From the NCBI RefSeq assembly GCF_000754815.1, contig NZ_KN150747.1:1-33546 (forward strand): 33,546 nt of DNA. The letters run 5' to 3'. Of this stretch, positions 15,440-23,344 are shown piece after piece. Each line of letters opens with the position of its first letter. Within the stretch, counting starts at the first letter, position 1. This DNA comes from Yersinia ruckeri ATCC 29473 (lineage in GTDB: Bacteria; Pseudomonadota; Gammaproteobacteria; Enterobacterales; Enterobacteriaceae). The notes under the pieces are model-generated. The model was given only the letters and a program-made list of their open reading frames with translations, had not been told where the DNA came from and searched no databases. The position numbers were made by a program, and so were the translations under genes.

Positions 15440-16495
15440 CTACAGCCCCAGTGAGAAAATATCCGCCTGAGCACGCTTGAAATCATCCATGCGGCCAATA
15501 TCCAACCAATACTCATGTATTGGGAACATTAAAATATTGTTATTTTTTTGCATATGCTGTTCGAGCAGAGTTGGCATATCGATATGCTGGTTCTTGGCAA
15601 CGCCCTTGAAAATGGTTGGAGAAATTACGTAGATCCCAGCATTGACAAAGAAATGATGAACTGGTTTCTCCTCCATGGATATAATTCTGCTACCGTCACC
15701 TTTAATCACGCCATATGGGATCTGGTAATCATATTCTCGGACGCACAGCGTGGCATCCGCTTTACTCTCGTTATGGAAGTTTATCAAGCATTCAAAATCG
15801 ACATTTGTAAGAACATCACCGTTCATCATAATAAGCGGCAAATCAGCAGACAATGATTCAGGCAGCAGGCCCAAAGCCCCACCGGTACCTAGAGGCTTAT
15901 CTTCATAGACATAGTGAATTCGGGCATTGAACGCCTCACCATCGCCAAAATAGTCACGAATAACGTCTGGCATGTAATGCGTTGAAATATAGAGATTCCT
16001 GAAGCCAGCTTTGACAAAGCTGCGAATAAGCGTTTCCAGTATCGGCTTATCACCTACTTTTAACATGGGTTTTGGGCAATTATCGGTTAACGGTCGCAAT
16101 CGCGTACCAAAACCTCCTGCCATAATAAAAATGGGATTATCGTACTGTTTATTTTCATTAATAAGTTGAAGAGTCTTCAGACCGACAACCTTTCCATCCT
16201 TCACAACGGGAACCGCAGTGATCCCGGCGGCTGTCATAACTCTGTTTAATTCTTGGGTGGACATTTCACCACCAGCGACAACAGGCGACGTATTCATCAC
16301 CTGCGAAGCATACGCCTGCAGATCAAGACTGTTCAGTAAACCTCTACGGATATCGCCGTCAGTGATTACGCCTAGCAAATGCTGTTCTTTATCCACAACT
16401 AAAGCAATTTTTAGCGCTTCATGGTTAATGACCTCCAGCGCTTTACGTATCGAACTGTCTGGCCCAATCAGCACATTCTGCCATTGATGCGTCAT
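15440..16495 (-). CDS. ptmE: PtmE-like nucleotidyltransferase with N-terminal CBS pair
   Basis: A 351-residue two-domain protein. Residues ~1-118 hold a CBS-domain pair (LLGVITDGDIRRGLL and ITAVPVVKDGKVVGL). Residues ~121-351 are a sugar-phosphate nucleotidyltransferase with IMAGGFGTRLRPLTDNCPKP (125-144), GTGGALGLLPE and IMMNGDVLTNVDFE. This CBS-plus-nucleotidyltransferase layout is that of PtmE from C. jejuni, reported to make GDP-glucosamine for the GDP-linked legionaminic acid pathway. CBS domains often sense adenylates, so allosteric control is plausible. It starts at ATG 16495, 20 bases after legH. The guanylyl specificity is inferred from the family. Confidence 0.9.
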   Translation of the reverse strand: MTHQWQNVLIGPDSSIRKALEVINHEALKIALVVDKEQHLLGVITDGDIRRGLLNSLDLQAYASQVMNTSPVVAGGEMSTQELNRVMTAAGITAVPVVKDGKVVGLKTLQLINENKQYDNPIFIMAGGFGTRLRPLTDNCPKPMLKVGDKPILETLIRSFVKAGFRNLYISTHYMPDVIRDYFGDGEAFNARIHYVYEDKPLGTGGALGLLPESLSADLPLIMMNGDVLTNVDFECLINFHNESKADATLCVREYDYQIPYGVIKGDGSRIISMEEKPVHHFFVNAGIYVISPTIFKGVAKNQHIDMPTLLEQHMQKNNNILMFPIHEYWLDIGRMDDFKRAQADIFSLGL

Positions 16496-16515
16496 CTTTC
16501 ACCTTCCATCTGTGA

Positions 16516-17151
16516 CTATTTAATTACGGTTTTCACCGCATAGCATCTCTTCCCTGCCCCCAGAGAACTCACCAGTACCGCCCCTGCTGAAACAAAAGCA
16601 CCATCATCAAGATGCACGCCAGGGATAATCGTAGCACCTGCGCCAATAAAGACATTATCGCTAGTTCGGACATCGCCGCACAGGGTTGCCCCTGGTGCGA
16701 TAAAGTTATATGACCCAATATGGCAATCATGCTCAATGGTTGCGGCGGTGTTCACAACTGAATGGGAACCGATGACTGCACCAGGCTGAATAATTGCACG
16801 CGTCAGAATTTGCGCCCCTTTATGGATTACGGCAAAATCCGATACGATTGCATCTTCGGAAATAACCGTCGCGAAACGATAACCCTTACTAAGAAAGTGC
16901 TCATTAACTTTACGGCGCAATGAAGAACCTGGAGTTACTCCAACGCCATTGATTAGCTCAACATCCTCTGCTGCAAAACGCATAATCTCTTCATCGCCAC
17001 GAAGGTGAGGAAGATCAGCCAGACTCACTCGCCCTGAGATATCAGCAGGACTGATAATCGCCAGAATATCCCGGTGCTGCTTTTTTAGAATGCCTACCAG
17101 TACGCTGGCATGTCCCCCACCACCAATAATAATGAGTGGCTTACTACTCAA
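16516..17151 (-). CDS. legH: LegH/NeuD-like sugar N-acyltransferase
   Basis: A 211-residue PglD/NeuD-type acyltransferase. The N-terminal LIIIGGGGHASVLVGIL binds the nucleotide-sugar. The C-terminal half is a left-handed beta-helix of hexapeptide repeats (VIGSHSVVNTAATIEHDCHI, FIAPGATLCG, VFIGAGATIIPG), with a likely catalytic His141 in IEHDCHIG. It should acylate the 4-amino group made by LegC. An unusual acyl group is possible. The only in-frame start is TTG 17151: a TAA lies immediately upstream in frame, a GGGGA ribosome site sits 8 nt before it, and it overlaps the legI stop by 8 nt. The rare start and overlap suggest coupling that lowers its level relative to LegI. Confidence 0.88.
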   Translation of the reverse strand: MSSKPLIIIGGGGHASVLVGILKKQHRDILAIISPADISGRVSLADLPHLRGDEEIMRFAAEDVELINGVGVTPGSSLRRKVNEHFLSKGYRFATVISEDAIVSDFAVIHKGAQILTRAIIQPGAVIGSHSVVNTAATIEHDCHIGSYNFIAPGATLCGDVRTSDNVFIGAGATIIPGVHLDDGAFVSAGAVLVSSLGAGKRCYAVKTVIK

Positions 17152-18217
17152 GGATTAAATCCCCAGCGGCATAACTTTTGCTGGATGTTTTACCGAGTAA
17201 TTCCCAATATTGATAGGGTGACATTCCTTTCCCTGGCCGTTTTATTGTTAAATTAGCGTCATCGAACGCTTCACCTTTAGCAATCACTTTCGCCGCAACC
17301 AGACTTTTACGTGCAATAGTTTTATTCTTCACCTCTGACACCGTGGGTGATTTGATGCTGCCGCCTAATGCAATATTAACCTGCCGCACAGCGCGTATCA
17401 TCGCGTTCAGTTCACCAGGTTCTAGCGATGCTTTATGATCCGGACCGTCCATGTTCTTATCGAGCGTAAAGTGTTTTTCAATCACTACCGCGCCTCGGGC
17501 AACAGCAGCAATGGGAATGACAATCCCTTCACTATGATCAGAATAACCTACGGGTAAATCAAACGAGCTGCGCAGCGTATCCATTACACGCAGATTAATT
17601 TCATCTATCGGCGCAGGATATTCAGTCGTGCAATGCAGAATACTTACTTTTTCCTTTAATGCTTTTTGACCCGCATCTGAGGCATAAGCTTCCTCAAAAG
17701 CTTCACGACCAGGCGCAGCCTCTTTTGATGCTGTATAGCCAAAAGCAATAACGCCGAGTGCGCCTTCAATTTCTGCCAATGTTGCCATACCTGTTGATAC
17801 GATGATATCGCAGCCTGTTCGCGCATGTTCAAGCACTAATGGCGCATTTGTCAATTCACCGGAGGGTAGCTTCAGACGCTTAATACCCAGATCGTTAACC
17901 AGAAAATTCAGGCTCTCTGAATCAAACGCGGTAGACAAAAATTCGATCCCGAGCTCTTCACAGTGTTTTACCAGTGCGTGATGAGTTTCCCATGAGAGCT
18001 CAAGCCTGCTGAGCATGGCCAACTGTGATTCTTGTTTTTTGGTGTTTGCCAGTTGGTACTCTGCCTGCTCTGCATCAGCAGTAACTAGGTTCTTCGCCTT
18101 AAAAGTCTGAAATTTAACAATATCCGCGCCGGCTTTATACGCCACATCCACCAGCTTAAATGCCAGCTTTTCATCGCCGTTATGGTTAACTCCGGCTTCA
18201 GCAATAATCAGCGTCAT
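17144..18217 (-). CDS. legI: LegI-like nonulosonate synthase (NeuB family)
   Basis: A 357-residue NeuB-family synthase that condenses phosphoenolpyruvate with a six-carbon amino sugar to give the nine-carbon acid. It begins LIIAEAGVNHNGDEKLAFKL. The barrel carries DIVKFQTFKAKNLVT, IKRLKLPSGELTNAPLVLEH, VGYSDHSEG and EKHFTLDKNMDGPDHKASLE. Residues ~290-357 are the C-terminal antifreeze-like SAF domain (ARKSLVAAKVIAKGEAFD). The neighbouring LegB/LegC/PtmE set favours legionaminic acid over Neu5Ac, since a sialic acid route would need neither dehydratase nor aminotransferase. ATG 18217 is six bases after the legG stop. Confidence 0.94.
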   Translation of the reverse strand: MTLIIAEAGVNHNGDEKLAFKLVDVAYKAGADIVKFQTFKAKNLVTADAEQAEYQLANTKKQESQLAMLSRLELSWETHHALVKHCEELGIEFLSTAFDSESLNFLVNDLGIKRLKLPSGELTNAPLVLEHARTGCDIIVSTGMATLAEIEGALGVIAFGYTASKEAAPGREAFEEAYASDAGQKALKEKVSILHCTTEYPAPIDEINLRVMDTLRSSFDLPVGYSDHSEGIVIPIAAVARGAVVIEKHFTLDKNMDGPDHKASLEPGELNAMIRAVRQVNIALGGSIKSPTVSEVKNKTIARKSLVAAKVIAKGEAFDDANLTIKRPGKGMSPYQYWELLGKTSSKSYAAGDLILE

Positions 18218-18223
18218 ATCAGG

Positions 18224-19390
18224 TCACTCAATGTCATAAAATATCTTAGCAGGAACAAACTCGAGGGATTTAATCATCTTAATGATTCGTGCACTCGCGT
18301 TGCCCTGCCCGTATGGGTTGTAAATAACTTCCCCCTCAGTTTTGTACTCACGTGCCAGCGCCTTCTGAATAGTTTTTACTATTGTCTTACTCTCCGCTGG
18401 ACAATTAAGCACGCTCTTTGCAGCCAGCCTCCCTTTCTGCCTCTCTCCAATATTGACCGTCGGCACGTCAAAAGCCGGAGCCTCAATAATACCGCTGGAT
18501 GAGTTGCCAATAACAGCTGCAGCATGTTTAACTGCACTTAAATACCGAACCTGCCCCAGAGAGGGGATAGCCAGAACTCTTGAGGCATGTTGGCTGGCGT
18601 AGTTTTCCAGCATGGGAATAATCTTCCGCCCACCATCATCCGCATTCGGCCAAGTGAGAATGACCTGATGCTCAGGGAACGAATCCAATGCGTCGAGCAA
18701 TGCCTGGAAACTGGCTTCAGGCGACTCATTTCCCAAGGTGACCGGATGATAGGTCACAACAACATATGGTTTTTGAAGGGGAAAGTTGAGTGATGATGCC
18801 AGTTCAAGAACCGTCATAAAGGTTCCGCGTCTTAGATGATCTAGCCCAATAGCACCCACGTTCTCCACCCTGCTAGGCGCTTCACCGAGTTGAATCACCC
18901 GTTGGCGATACTCTTCAGTTGAGGTGCCATGGAGGTAACTGAGTTTAGTTATGGCATGGCGAATCGCATCATCATAAGCCCCTTCGGTAATTTCCCCTCC
19001 GTGTAAATGCAAAACGGGAATACGTAGGATCATAGCCGTTTGCGCAGCGGCCAGCGCTTCGAAACGATCACCTAATAGCACCAATAAATCCGGTTTAAGT
19101 CGCGATAACGCATCCGCGAATCCCAGGACACCCAGCCCCATACTTTTTGCAGTGCCGACGGCGGTATCGGATGAAAGCAATATTTCTATTTTTTCATCAA
19201 TGATAAAACCATCGTCGGCGATCTGCTGCCAGGTAAGTCCGAACTCGGGAGAGAGGTGCATACCGCTGACAAGAAGTTGCAATTTGAGCTGGCTATCGCT
19301 TTGTATATCTTTCAACAACCAGTACAGCAAGCCATATTCTGCTCGCGTGCCGGTAAATACAGCGACCTTTTTTATAGCCTGCGATATCAT
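18224..19390 (-). CDS. legG: LegG-like hydrolysing 2-epimerase (NeuC family)
   Basis: A 388-residue NeuC-family enzyme that removes the nucleotide and inverts C2, releasing the 2,4-diamino-type mannose derivative used by LegI. Signatures are VAVFTGTRAEYGLLYWLLKD at the N-terminus, VLHLHGGEITEGAYDDAIRH, VVTYHPVTLGNE and GNSSSGIIEAPAFDVPTVNI. ATG 19390 overlaps the legC stop in ATGA. A NeuC homologue alone would suggest sialic acid, but here it sits directly between legC and legI, which points to the legionaminic series. Full length, no lesion seen. Confidence 0.93.
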   Translation of the reverse strand: MISQAIKKVAVFTGTRAEYGLLYWLLKDIQSDSQLKLQLLVSGMHLSPEFGLTWQQIADDGFIIDEKIEILLSSDTAVGTAKSMGLGVLGFADALSRLKPDLLVLLGDRFEALAAAQTAMILRIPVLHLHGGEITEGAYDDAIRHAITKLSYLHGTSTEEYRQRVIQLGEAPSRVENVGAIGLDHLRRGTFMTVLELASSLNFPLQKPYVVVTYHPVTLGNESPEASFQALLDALDSFPEHQVILTWPNADDGGRKIIPMLENYASQHASRVLAIPSLGQVRYLSAVKHAAAVIGNSSSGIIEAPAFDVPTVNIGERQKGRLAAKSVLNCPAESKTIVKTIQKALAREYKTEGEVIYNPYGQGNASARIIKMIKSLEFVPAKIFYDIE

Positions 19391-20538
19391 GACAAGAAGG
19401 CAGTCGGAGAGCTTGGTAGGTTAACCAGCCGGCTTTCAATATATTCTGAATGGCGTAAGTCATCCCGCATAGCCCCGCTGAACATTGGCAGGCGATGCAT
19501 GAGTTTCCAGATAGGTCTGGCCATGACTTTAGCTGAATTCATATGTGACAGCAGCTCCTCTCTGGCTTCAGCCTCTTCACAAATGACAGCGTTTAGCCAA
19601 TAGTTAGATTTACCATAGGCGGGCTCCTTAACAAACTGGAACTGCGACCCGGCAAAAAATGATTCGTAACTCATAGCGAGACGGCGTTTTTGCTCTAGGA
19701 ACAGCTCAAGGCGCTCGATCTGCGCGCAACCCAACGCCGCATTTAAATTCGGCATACGGTAATTAAACCCTGGCTCATCATGGTAAAACTCATAAGGATG
19801 CGGAACCTTCGCCGTAGTAGTAACATGTTTTGCACGAACACCAGCCTCTGGAGTTTTACATAGCACCATACCACCACCACCAGTAGTGATAATCTTATTA
19901 CCGTTAAAGCTCAACGCACCATACTCACCGAGTGTGCCTGTATGCTGATCTTTATACCAGGAGCCAAGGCTTTCGGCAGCATCTTCGATCAGCGCAATCT
20001 GCCATTTTTGAGAAACGGCAATCAGTTCGTCCAGTTCTACCGGATGACCAAAGGTGTGCATGGGGACGACTGCGCGGATTGACTGACGCGTAACTTTATG
20101 TACGCATCCACCTTCAACACGGTCTGCATGCTCCGTAAGCCAGGCATCCAGCGCCACCGGACACAACCCTAAACTGACAGGCGAAACATCCACAAAAACA
20201 GGCTCTGCGCCCAAATGAAATAGTGCATTACAGGTCGCTACGAAGGTCAGCGCCTGAGTAATTACCAGATCATTGCGCGTTACCCCTGCAAGGAACAAGG
20301 CAGCACTGAGCGCTGCAGTTCCGTTTACCGTTGCTACAGCACGCGGAGAACCGGTAAAAATTTCCACCTTACGTTCAAAGTCGTCAACAAACTTACCCAC
20401 GCTTGAAACAAACGTACTTTTGATGGTATCGAGAACATAGGCTTGCTCATTGCCATCAAAAACTGGCGCATGGAGTGGAATAAACTCACTGGTTTTATAT
20501 ACGTCTCGGACAAATTCTACAATTGAATCCATTTTCAT
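19387..20538 (-). CDS. legC: LegC-like PLP-dependent sugar 4-aminotransferase
   Basis: A 383-residue DegT/DnrJ/EryC1-family aminotransferase. The PLP lysine is Lys215 in ALSFNGNKIITTGGGGMV. The upstream IALIEDAAESLGS (Asp186) and VNGTAALSAALFLAG are typical of the family. It should transfer an amino group to the 4-keto sugar made by LegB, giving the 4-amino-4,6-dideoxy intermediate that LegH then acylates. It starts at ATG 20538, 15 bases after the legB stop, and its own stop overlaps the legG start. The N-terminal FIPLHAPVFDGNEQAYVLD is shared with LegC proteins as I recall them. Confidence 0.93.
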   Translation of the reverse strand: MKMDSIVEFVRDVYKTSEFIPLHAPVFDGNEQAYVLDTIKSTFVSSVGKFVDDFERKVEIFTGSPRAVATVNGTAALSAALFLAGVTRNDLVITQALTFVATCNALFHLGAEPVFVDVSPVSLGLCPVALDAWLTEHADRVEGGCVHKVTRQSIRAVVPMHTFGHPVELDELIAVSQKWQIALIEDAAESLGSWYKDQHTGTLGEYGALSFNGNKIITTGGGGMVLCKTPEAGVRAKHVTTTAKVPHPYEFYHDEPGFNYRMPNLNAALGCAQIERLELFLEQKRRLAMSYESFFAGSQFQFVKEPAYGKSNYWLNAVICEEAEAREELLSHMNSAKVMARPIWKLMHRLPMFSGAMRDDLRHSEYIESRLVNLPSSPTAFLS

Positions 20539-20553
20539 GCCGGCATGCCTTTA

Positions 20554-21744
20554 TTACATTTTACTGTCCAGATACTTCCCAGTTTCTTTGTGACAAAAAT
20601 CAGGAATCATCTCAAAAAACAATTTAACGATATCATTTTTGGTCCACTCAAGCGCAGTTGTCATGCGCATAATTTCTTTTTCGAAGTGTTCCAGTCGCGA
20701 CGGATCATAATCAGGTTCATTTTGTATGATACCTAAATTATCAAAGCGCTCCATATCGAGGATTTCTTTCGAAGTATAAAACTCCTCAAAATCTTTTTCA
20801 CCGGTCGTGTCGCTTGACGTAAACAGGCAAGGCCACTGTCCCTGTGCAGGAAGCGTTTTTGCAAGTTCACGGGCCTCATCTTCTGTTTGACACAGATATG
20901 GCTGATAACCACGCTGCCTGAGGTAACGTTCAGCAATATCAGCAAAAGTAATTAAGTGTAGGCTTTCGCTAAGCTTGGGAAAGAATATGTCACGGTTCTC
21001 ACCAAATATACAGGACATCAGACACAGTTCACCCGACTCCTGGGGTGTGACGAAATAACGCTTGATATCATTAGGTGCAACAAGAGGCTGTTGTTTGCTC
21101 AGGCGCTGTTCGAAGCCATGTAGTAAGGAACCATCAGAAAAAGCAACATTAGCAAAGCGCGCGGTAGAGATATCTATTTTTTCACTATTCCGCATCAGAA
21201 ACATTTCCATAATACGCTTTGATGCACCCATCATATTTACTGGGTTCGCTGCTTTATCAGTCGATACGCAAAAATATTTTTTCACACCTGTCTCGAACGA
21301 TTGTTCAATAGTTTTATTAGTATTAAGGATATTAACTTCAATCATTCGCATCAGCGTAAAGGGATCTTTTTCGCTGCGCACATGCTTCAACGCGGATAAA
21401 TTGAGCACATAATCATACTGACCATCAGCTTTAATAAAGGCATCATATTCTAGAGAGCCTATATCAAGTGCAAACGTCTGAAAGTCACCCAAAATATAAC
21501 CAAACTGGCTGCGAATATCACGCACCAACTCGACCATATTATTTTCACTAATATCTATAACGTGTAATTTCTTGGGATTACGTTTGAAAATTTCTTTAGT
21601 GACAGCTTGGCCAATTGATCCGGCTCCACCTAATACTAAAAAACGTGATTCAGAAACGATGCTGGCCAACTCATTTTTATTTTTGGCAAGATCCTGAGTG
21701 AACAGTGTCTTGTTGCGACCAATAAGAGATAATATATTGTTCAT
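20554..21744 (-). CDS. legB: LegB-like NDP-GlcNAc 4,6-dehydratase; first gene of O-antigen operon
   Basis: A 396-residue dehydratase of the polysaccharide-biosynthesis (CapD/FlaA1-like) SDR group. It has the Rossmann motif FLVLGGAGSIGQAV (~35-48), and the active-site segment VSTDKAANPVNMMGASKRIM with Met-x3-Lys as in other 4,6-dehydratases. The C-terminal ~100 residues extend beyond the catalytic core, as in LegB. It makes the 4-keto-6-deoxy intermediate for LegC. With PtmE in the operon the natural substrate is probably GDP-GlcNAc, though UDP-GlcNAc is possible. ATG 21744 has an upstream GAAGAG. It is promoter-proximal, about 100 nt after the ops element. Confidence 0.92.
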   Translation of the reverse strand: MNNILSLIGRNKTLFTQDLAKNKNELASIVSESRFLVLGGAGSIGQAVTKEIFKRNPKKLHVIDISENNMVELVRDIRSQFGYILGDFQTFALDIGSLEYDAFIKADGQYDYVLNLSALKHVRSEKDPFTLMRMIEVNILNTNKTIEQSFETGVKKYFCVSTDKAANPVNMMGASKRIMEMFLMRNSEKIDISTARFANVAFSDGSLLHGFEQRLSKQQPLVAPNDIKRYFVTPQESGELCLMSCIFGENRDIFFPKLSESLHLITFADIAERYLRQRGYQPYLCQTEDEARELAKTLPAQGQWPCLFTSSDTTGEKDFEEFYTSKEILDMERFDNLGIIQNEPDYDPSRLEHFEKEIMRMTTALEWTKNDIVKLFFEMIPDFCHKETGKYLDSKM

Positions 21745-21846
21745 GTCATGACTCTTCGTTTAAGTACGTCTAGATCTGAATCAGGTGAGATAAAGCACCG
21801 ATAGCGTCACTATGTCGTTACTGAAAAGGCATACTGGTGCAACAAA

Positions 21847-21885
21847 CACGCTACCGCCCCAGGCTCTACAGCTACCAGTGCACTG
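21847..21885 (-). promoter_or_regulatory. JUMPstart element containing ops (RfaH recruitment)
   Basis: Read on the minus strand, these 39 bases match the JUMPstart pattern upstream of enterobacterial polysaccharide operons: they begin CAGTGCACTGGTAGCTG and end with the ops core GGCGGTAGCGTG (21847-21858). RfaH is recruited to RNA polymerase paused at ops and suppresses termination through long operons. The ops core is 102 bp from the legB start codon, in the correct orientation for the whole 20-kb operon. The core is complete, so RfaH dependence is a strong expectation. Confidence 0.93.
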
Positions 21886-22000
21886 TTCAACGTTGCTAAC
21901 CACCAGTATAGTTTTGGCGACAGCCTGATTATTGCTCCACCAGAGCATAAAATACCTAGAGGTATTGTCTGCTTAAACTGATGTTGAGACAAGTAAAAGA
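21886..22000 (-). promoter_or_regulatory. Upstream leader/promoter region of the O-antigen operon, truncated by IS3
   Basis: Only 115 bp remain between the JUMPstart and the IS element, and no ORF is present. On the minus strand TTGTCT, then 17 bp, then GACAAT is a weak candidate promoter (4 of 6 in each hexamer), and TATACT nearer the JUMPstart is a candidate -10 without a good -35. A small palindrome AATACC-TAGA-GGTATT lies at 21951-21966. Which of these acts as a promoter cannot be told from sequence. Confidence 0.35.
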
Positions 22001-22059
22001 TGAATAGACCCGGGTTTCGTAGACACTTTTTTGCCTCATAATGGAGGCCTAATGAAGGA

Positions 22060-22344
22060 GTGTTTATGTCAGTCAAAACGTTCACTGAAGAATTCAAAAT
22101 TGAAGCTGTAAAACAGATTAACGAGCAGGGATACCCTGTTTCTGAGGTTGCGGCACGACTTGGTGTTTCCACCAATAGCCTTTACGCATGGATCAAGCGT
22201 TACCAAAAACCCGAACCACAGCGCAAGCAGGACGATGCCCTCCAGCACGAAGTAAAGCGCCTCAGGCAAGAACTTAAGCGGGTGACTGAAGAGCGAGATA
22301 TTTTAAAAAAGGCCGCCGCGTACTTTGCAAGAACGTCAGGCTGA
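22060..22344 (+). CDS. IS3-family OrfA (DNA-binding transposase subunit)
   Basis: A 94-residue protein starting at an ATG-type position after AAGGAG. The HTH region is VSEVAARLGVSTNSLYAWIK (residues ~27-46), followed by a leucine-rich coiled stretch (LQHEVKRLRQELKRVTEERD) used for multimerisation. An AAAAAAG heptamer at 22305-22311, followed by an 8-bp stem (22318-22325 with 22344-22351), should allow a -1 frameshift into orfB, producing the OrfAB transposase. It ends at TGA 22342-22344. Confidence 0.93.
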   Translation: MFMSVKTFTEEFKIEAVKQINEQGYPVSEVAARLGVSTNSLYAWIKRYQKPEPQRKQDDALQHEVKRLRQELKRVTEERDILKKAAAYFARTSG

Positions 22345-22351
22345 AGTACGC
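22305..22351 (+). promoter_or_regulatory. Programmed -1 frameshift signal of the IS3 element
   Basis: The slippery heptamer AAAAAAG (22305-22311) is followed, after a 6-nt gap, by GCGTACTT (22318-22325) pairing with AAGTACGC (22344-22351). OrfA reads in frame 1 and orfB in the -1 frame, so slippage here would fuse them, as known for IS3-family elements. Confidence 0.75.
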
Positions 22352-22364
22352 CTTCATTAAAAAA

Positions 22365-23216
22365 ATGTCGACCTTTTATGCGGTACGCCGGTTGTGTCTG
22401 GTTCTTGGCCTCCATTACAGCGGTTATTACCAGTGGCTAAAACGGCCTCAATCTCTGCGCGCCAGGCAAGATGAGCGCCAAACAGGCCTCATTAAACAAC
22501 TGTGGCTTGAAAGTGGTACGGTTTATGGTTATCGAAAAATCTGGCTCGACATGAAAGACTTGGGTGAGCGAGCTGGGCGTAACAGGATCGCGCGCCTAAT
22601 GAGGCTTGCAGAGTTGGCTTCTCAAACCGGATATCGGAAACGCCGCTATTACGGCGGCGGAAAAACATCAGTTGCCAACCCTAATTACCTTGAACGCCAG
22701 TTCATTGTTCCTACCCCCAATACGCATTGGGTGAGTGACATGACCTATATCAGAACGCATGAGGGATGGTTGTATCTGGCCGTTGTTCTCGATCTTTTCT
22801 CGCGTCGGGTTATCGGCTGGAGTATGGGGGGGCGAATGACAGCAGAGCTGGTGATGGACGCCTTGTTGATGGCAGTGTGGCGACGTAAACCAACGGCAAA
22901 AGTACTAATCCATTCGGATCAGGGCTCGCAATATACGAGCGAAAGATGTCAGCATTTTATGACCGCTCACAATTTAAAAAGCAGCATGAGTCGCCGAGGT
23001 AATTGCCATGATAACGCGGTGGCTGAAAGCTTTTTTCAGTTGCTAAAACGAGAACGCATAAAGAAACGGATCTATAAAAATAGAGAAGAAGCGAAGGCGG
23101 ATATCTTCGATTATGTAGAGATGTTTTATAATGCTAAACGGCGTCACAGTGCCTGTGAAGATCAACCACCTGCAGTTTATGAAAGTGCCTGGTTCATGAG
23201 GCACGCAACCGTCTAG
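22365..23216 (+). CDS. IS3-family OrfB, DDE integrase-type transposase
   Basis: A 283-residue catalytic part, counted from an internal ATG. The functional protein is probably the frameshifted OrfAB. The HTH_21-like part (YGYRKIWLDMKDLGERAGRN) precedes the rve domain with the DDE residues visible in THWVSDMTYIRTHEGWLYLA (first Asp), VLIHSDQGSQYTS (second Asp) and NCHDNAVAESFFQLLKRE (Glu). The stop TAG lies inside the right inverted repeat. No internal stop or frameshift seen. Confidence 0.94.
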   Translation: MSTFYAVRRLCLVLGLHYSGYYQWLKRPQSLRARQDERQTGLIKQLWLESGTVYGYRKIWLDMKDLGERAGRNRIARLMRLAELASQTGYRKRRYYGGGKTSVANPNYLERQFIVPTPNTHWVSDMTYIRTHEGWLYLAVVLDLFSRRVIGWSMGGRMTAELVMDALLMAVWRRKPTAKVLIHSDQGSQYTSERCQHFMTAHNLKSSMSRRGNCHDNAVAESFFQLLKRERIKKRIYKNREEAKADIFDYVEMFYNAKRRHSACEDQPPAVYESAWFMRHATV

Positions 23217-23344
23217 GAAACTGGGGTCTATTCAAGAACCCGAGACGAAAACTTCGGCATTCCGGCGTCACTTTGAATGTGCCACCGGATGTTTTAACTG
23301 CCTCCCTCATCCTCTGAAAACCAATGGAAAGAGGCTACACAGAT

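Larger units (their letters stand above)
22001..23234 (+). mobile_element. Complete IS3-family insertion sequence, 1234 bp
   Basis: Terminal inverted repeats: TGAATAGACCC... at 22001-22024 and its inverse at 23211-23234 match at 21 of 24 positions. The element is flanked by the 3-bp direct repeat AGA (21998-22000 and 23235-23237), the duplication size of IS3 elements. It carries orfA and orfB with a slippery heptamer between them. Both ORFs are open, so it may be active. It is transcribed away from the O-antigen operon. I would place it near IS51/IS1400-like members, but the subgroup is uncertain. Confidence 0.93.

Noticed and set aside
17144-19390. neuB and neuC as a sialic acid (Neu5Ac) pathway
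   Set aside because: A 4,6-dehydratase, a 4-aminotransferase and an N-acyltransferase in the same run are needed for legionaminic-type sugars and not for Neu5Ac.
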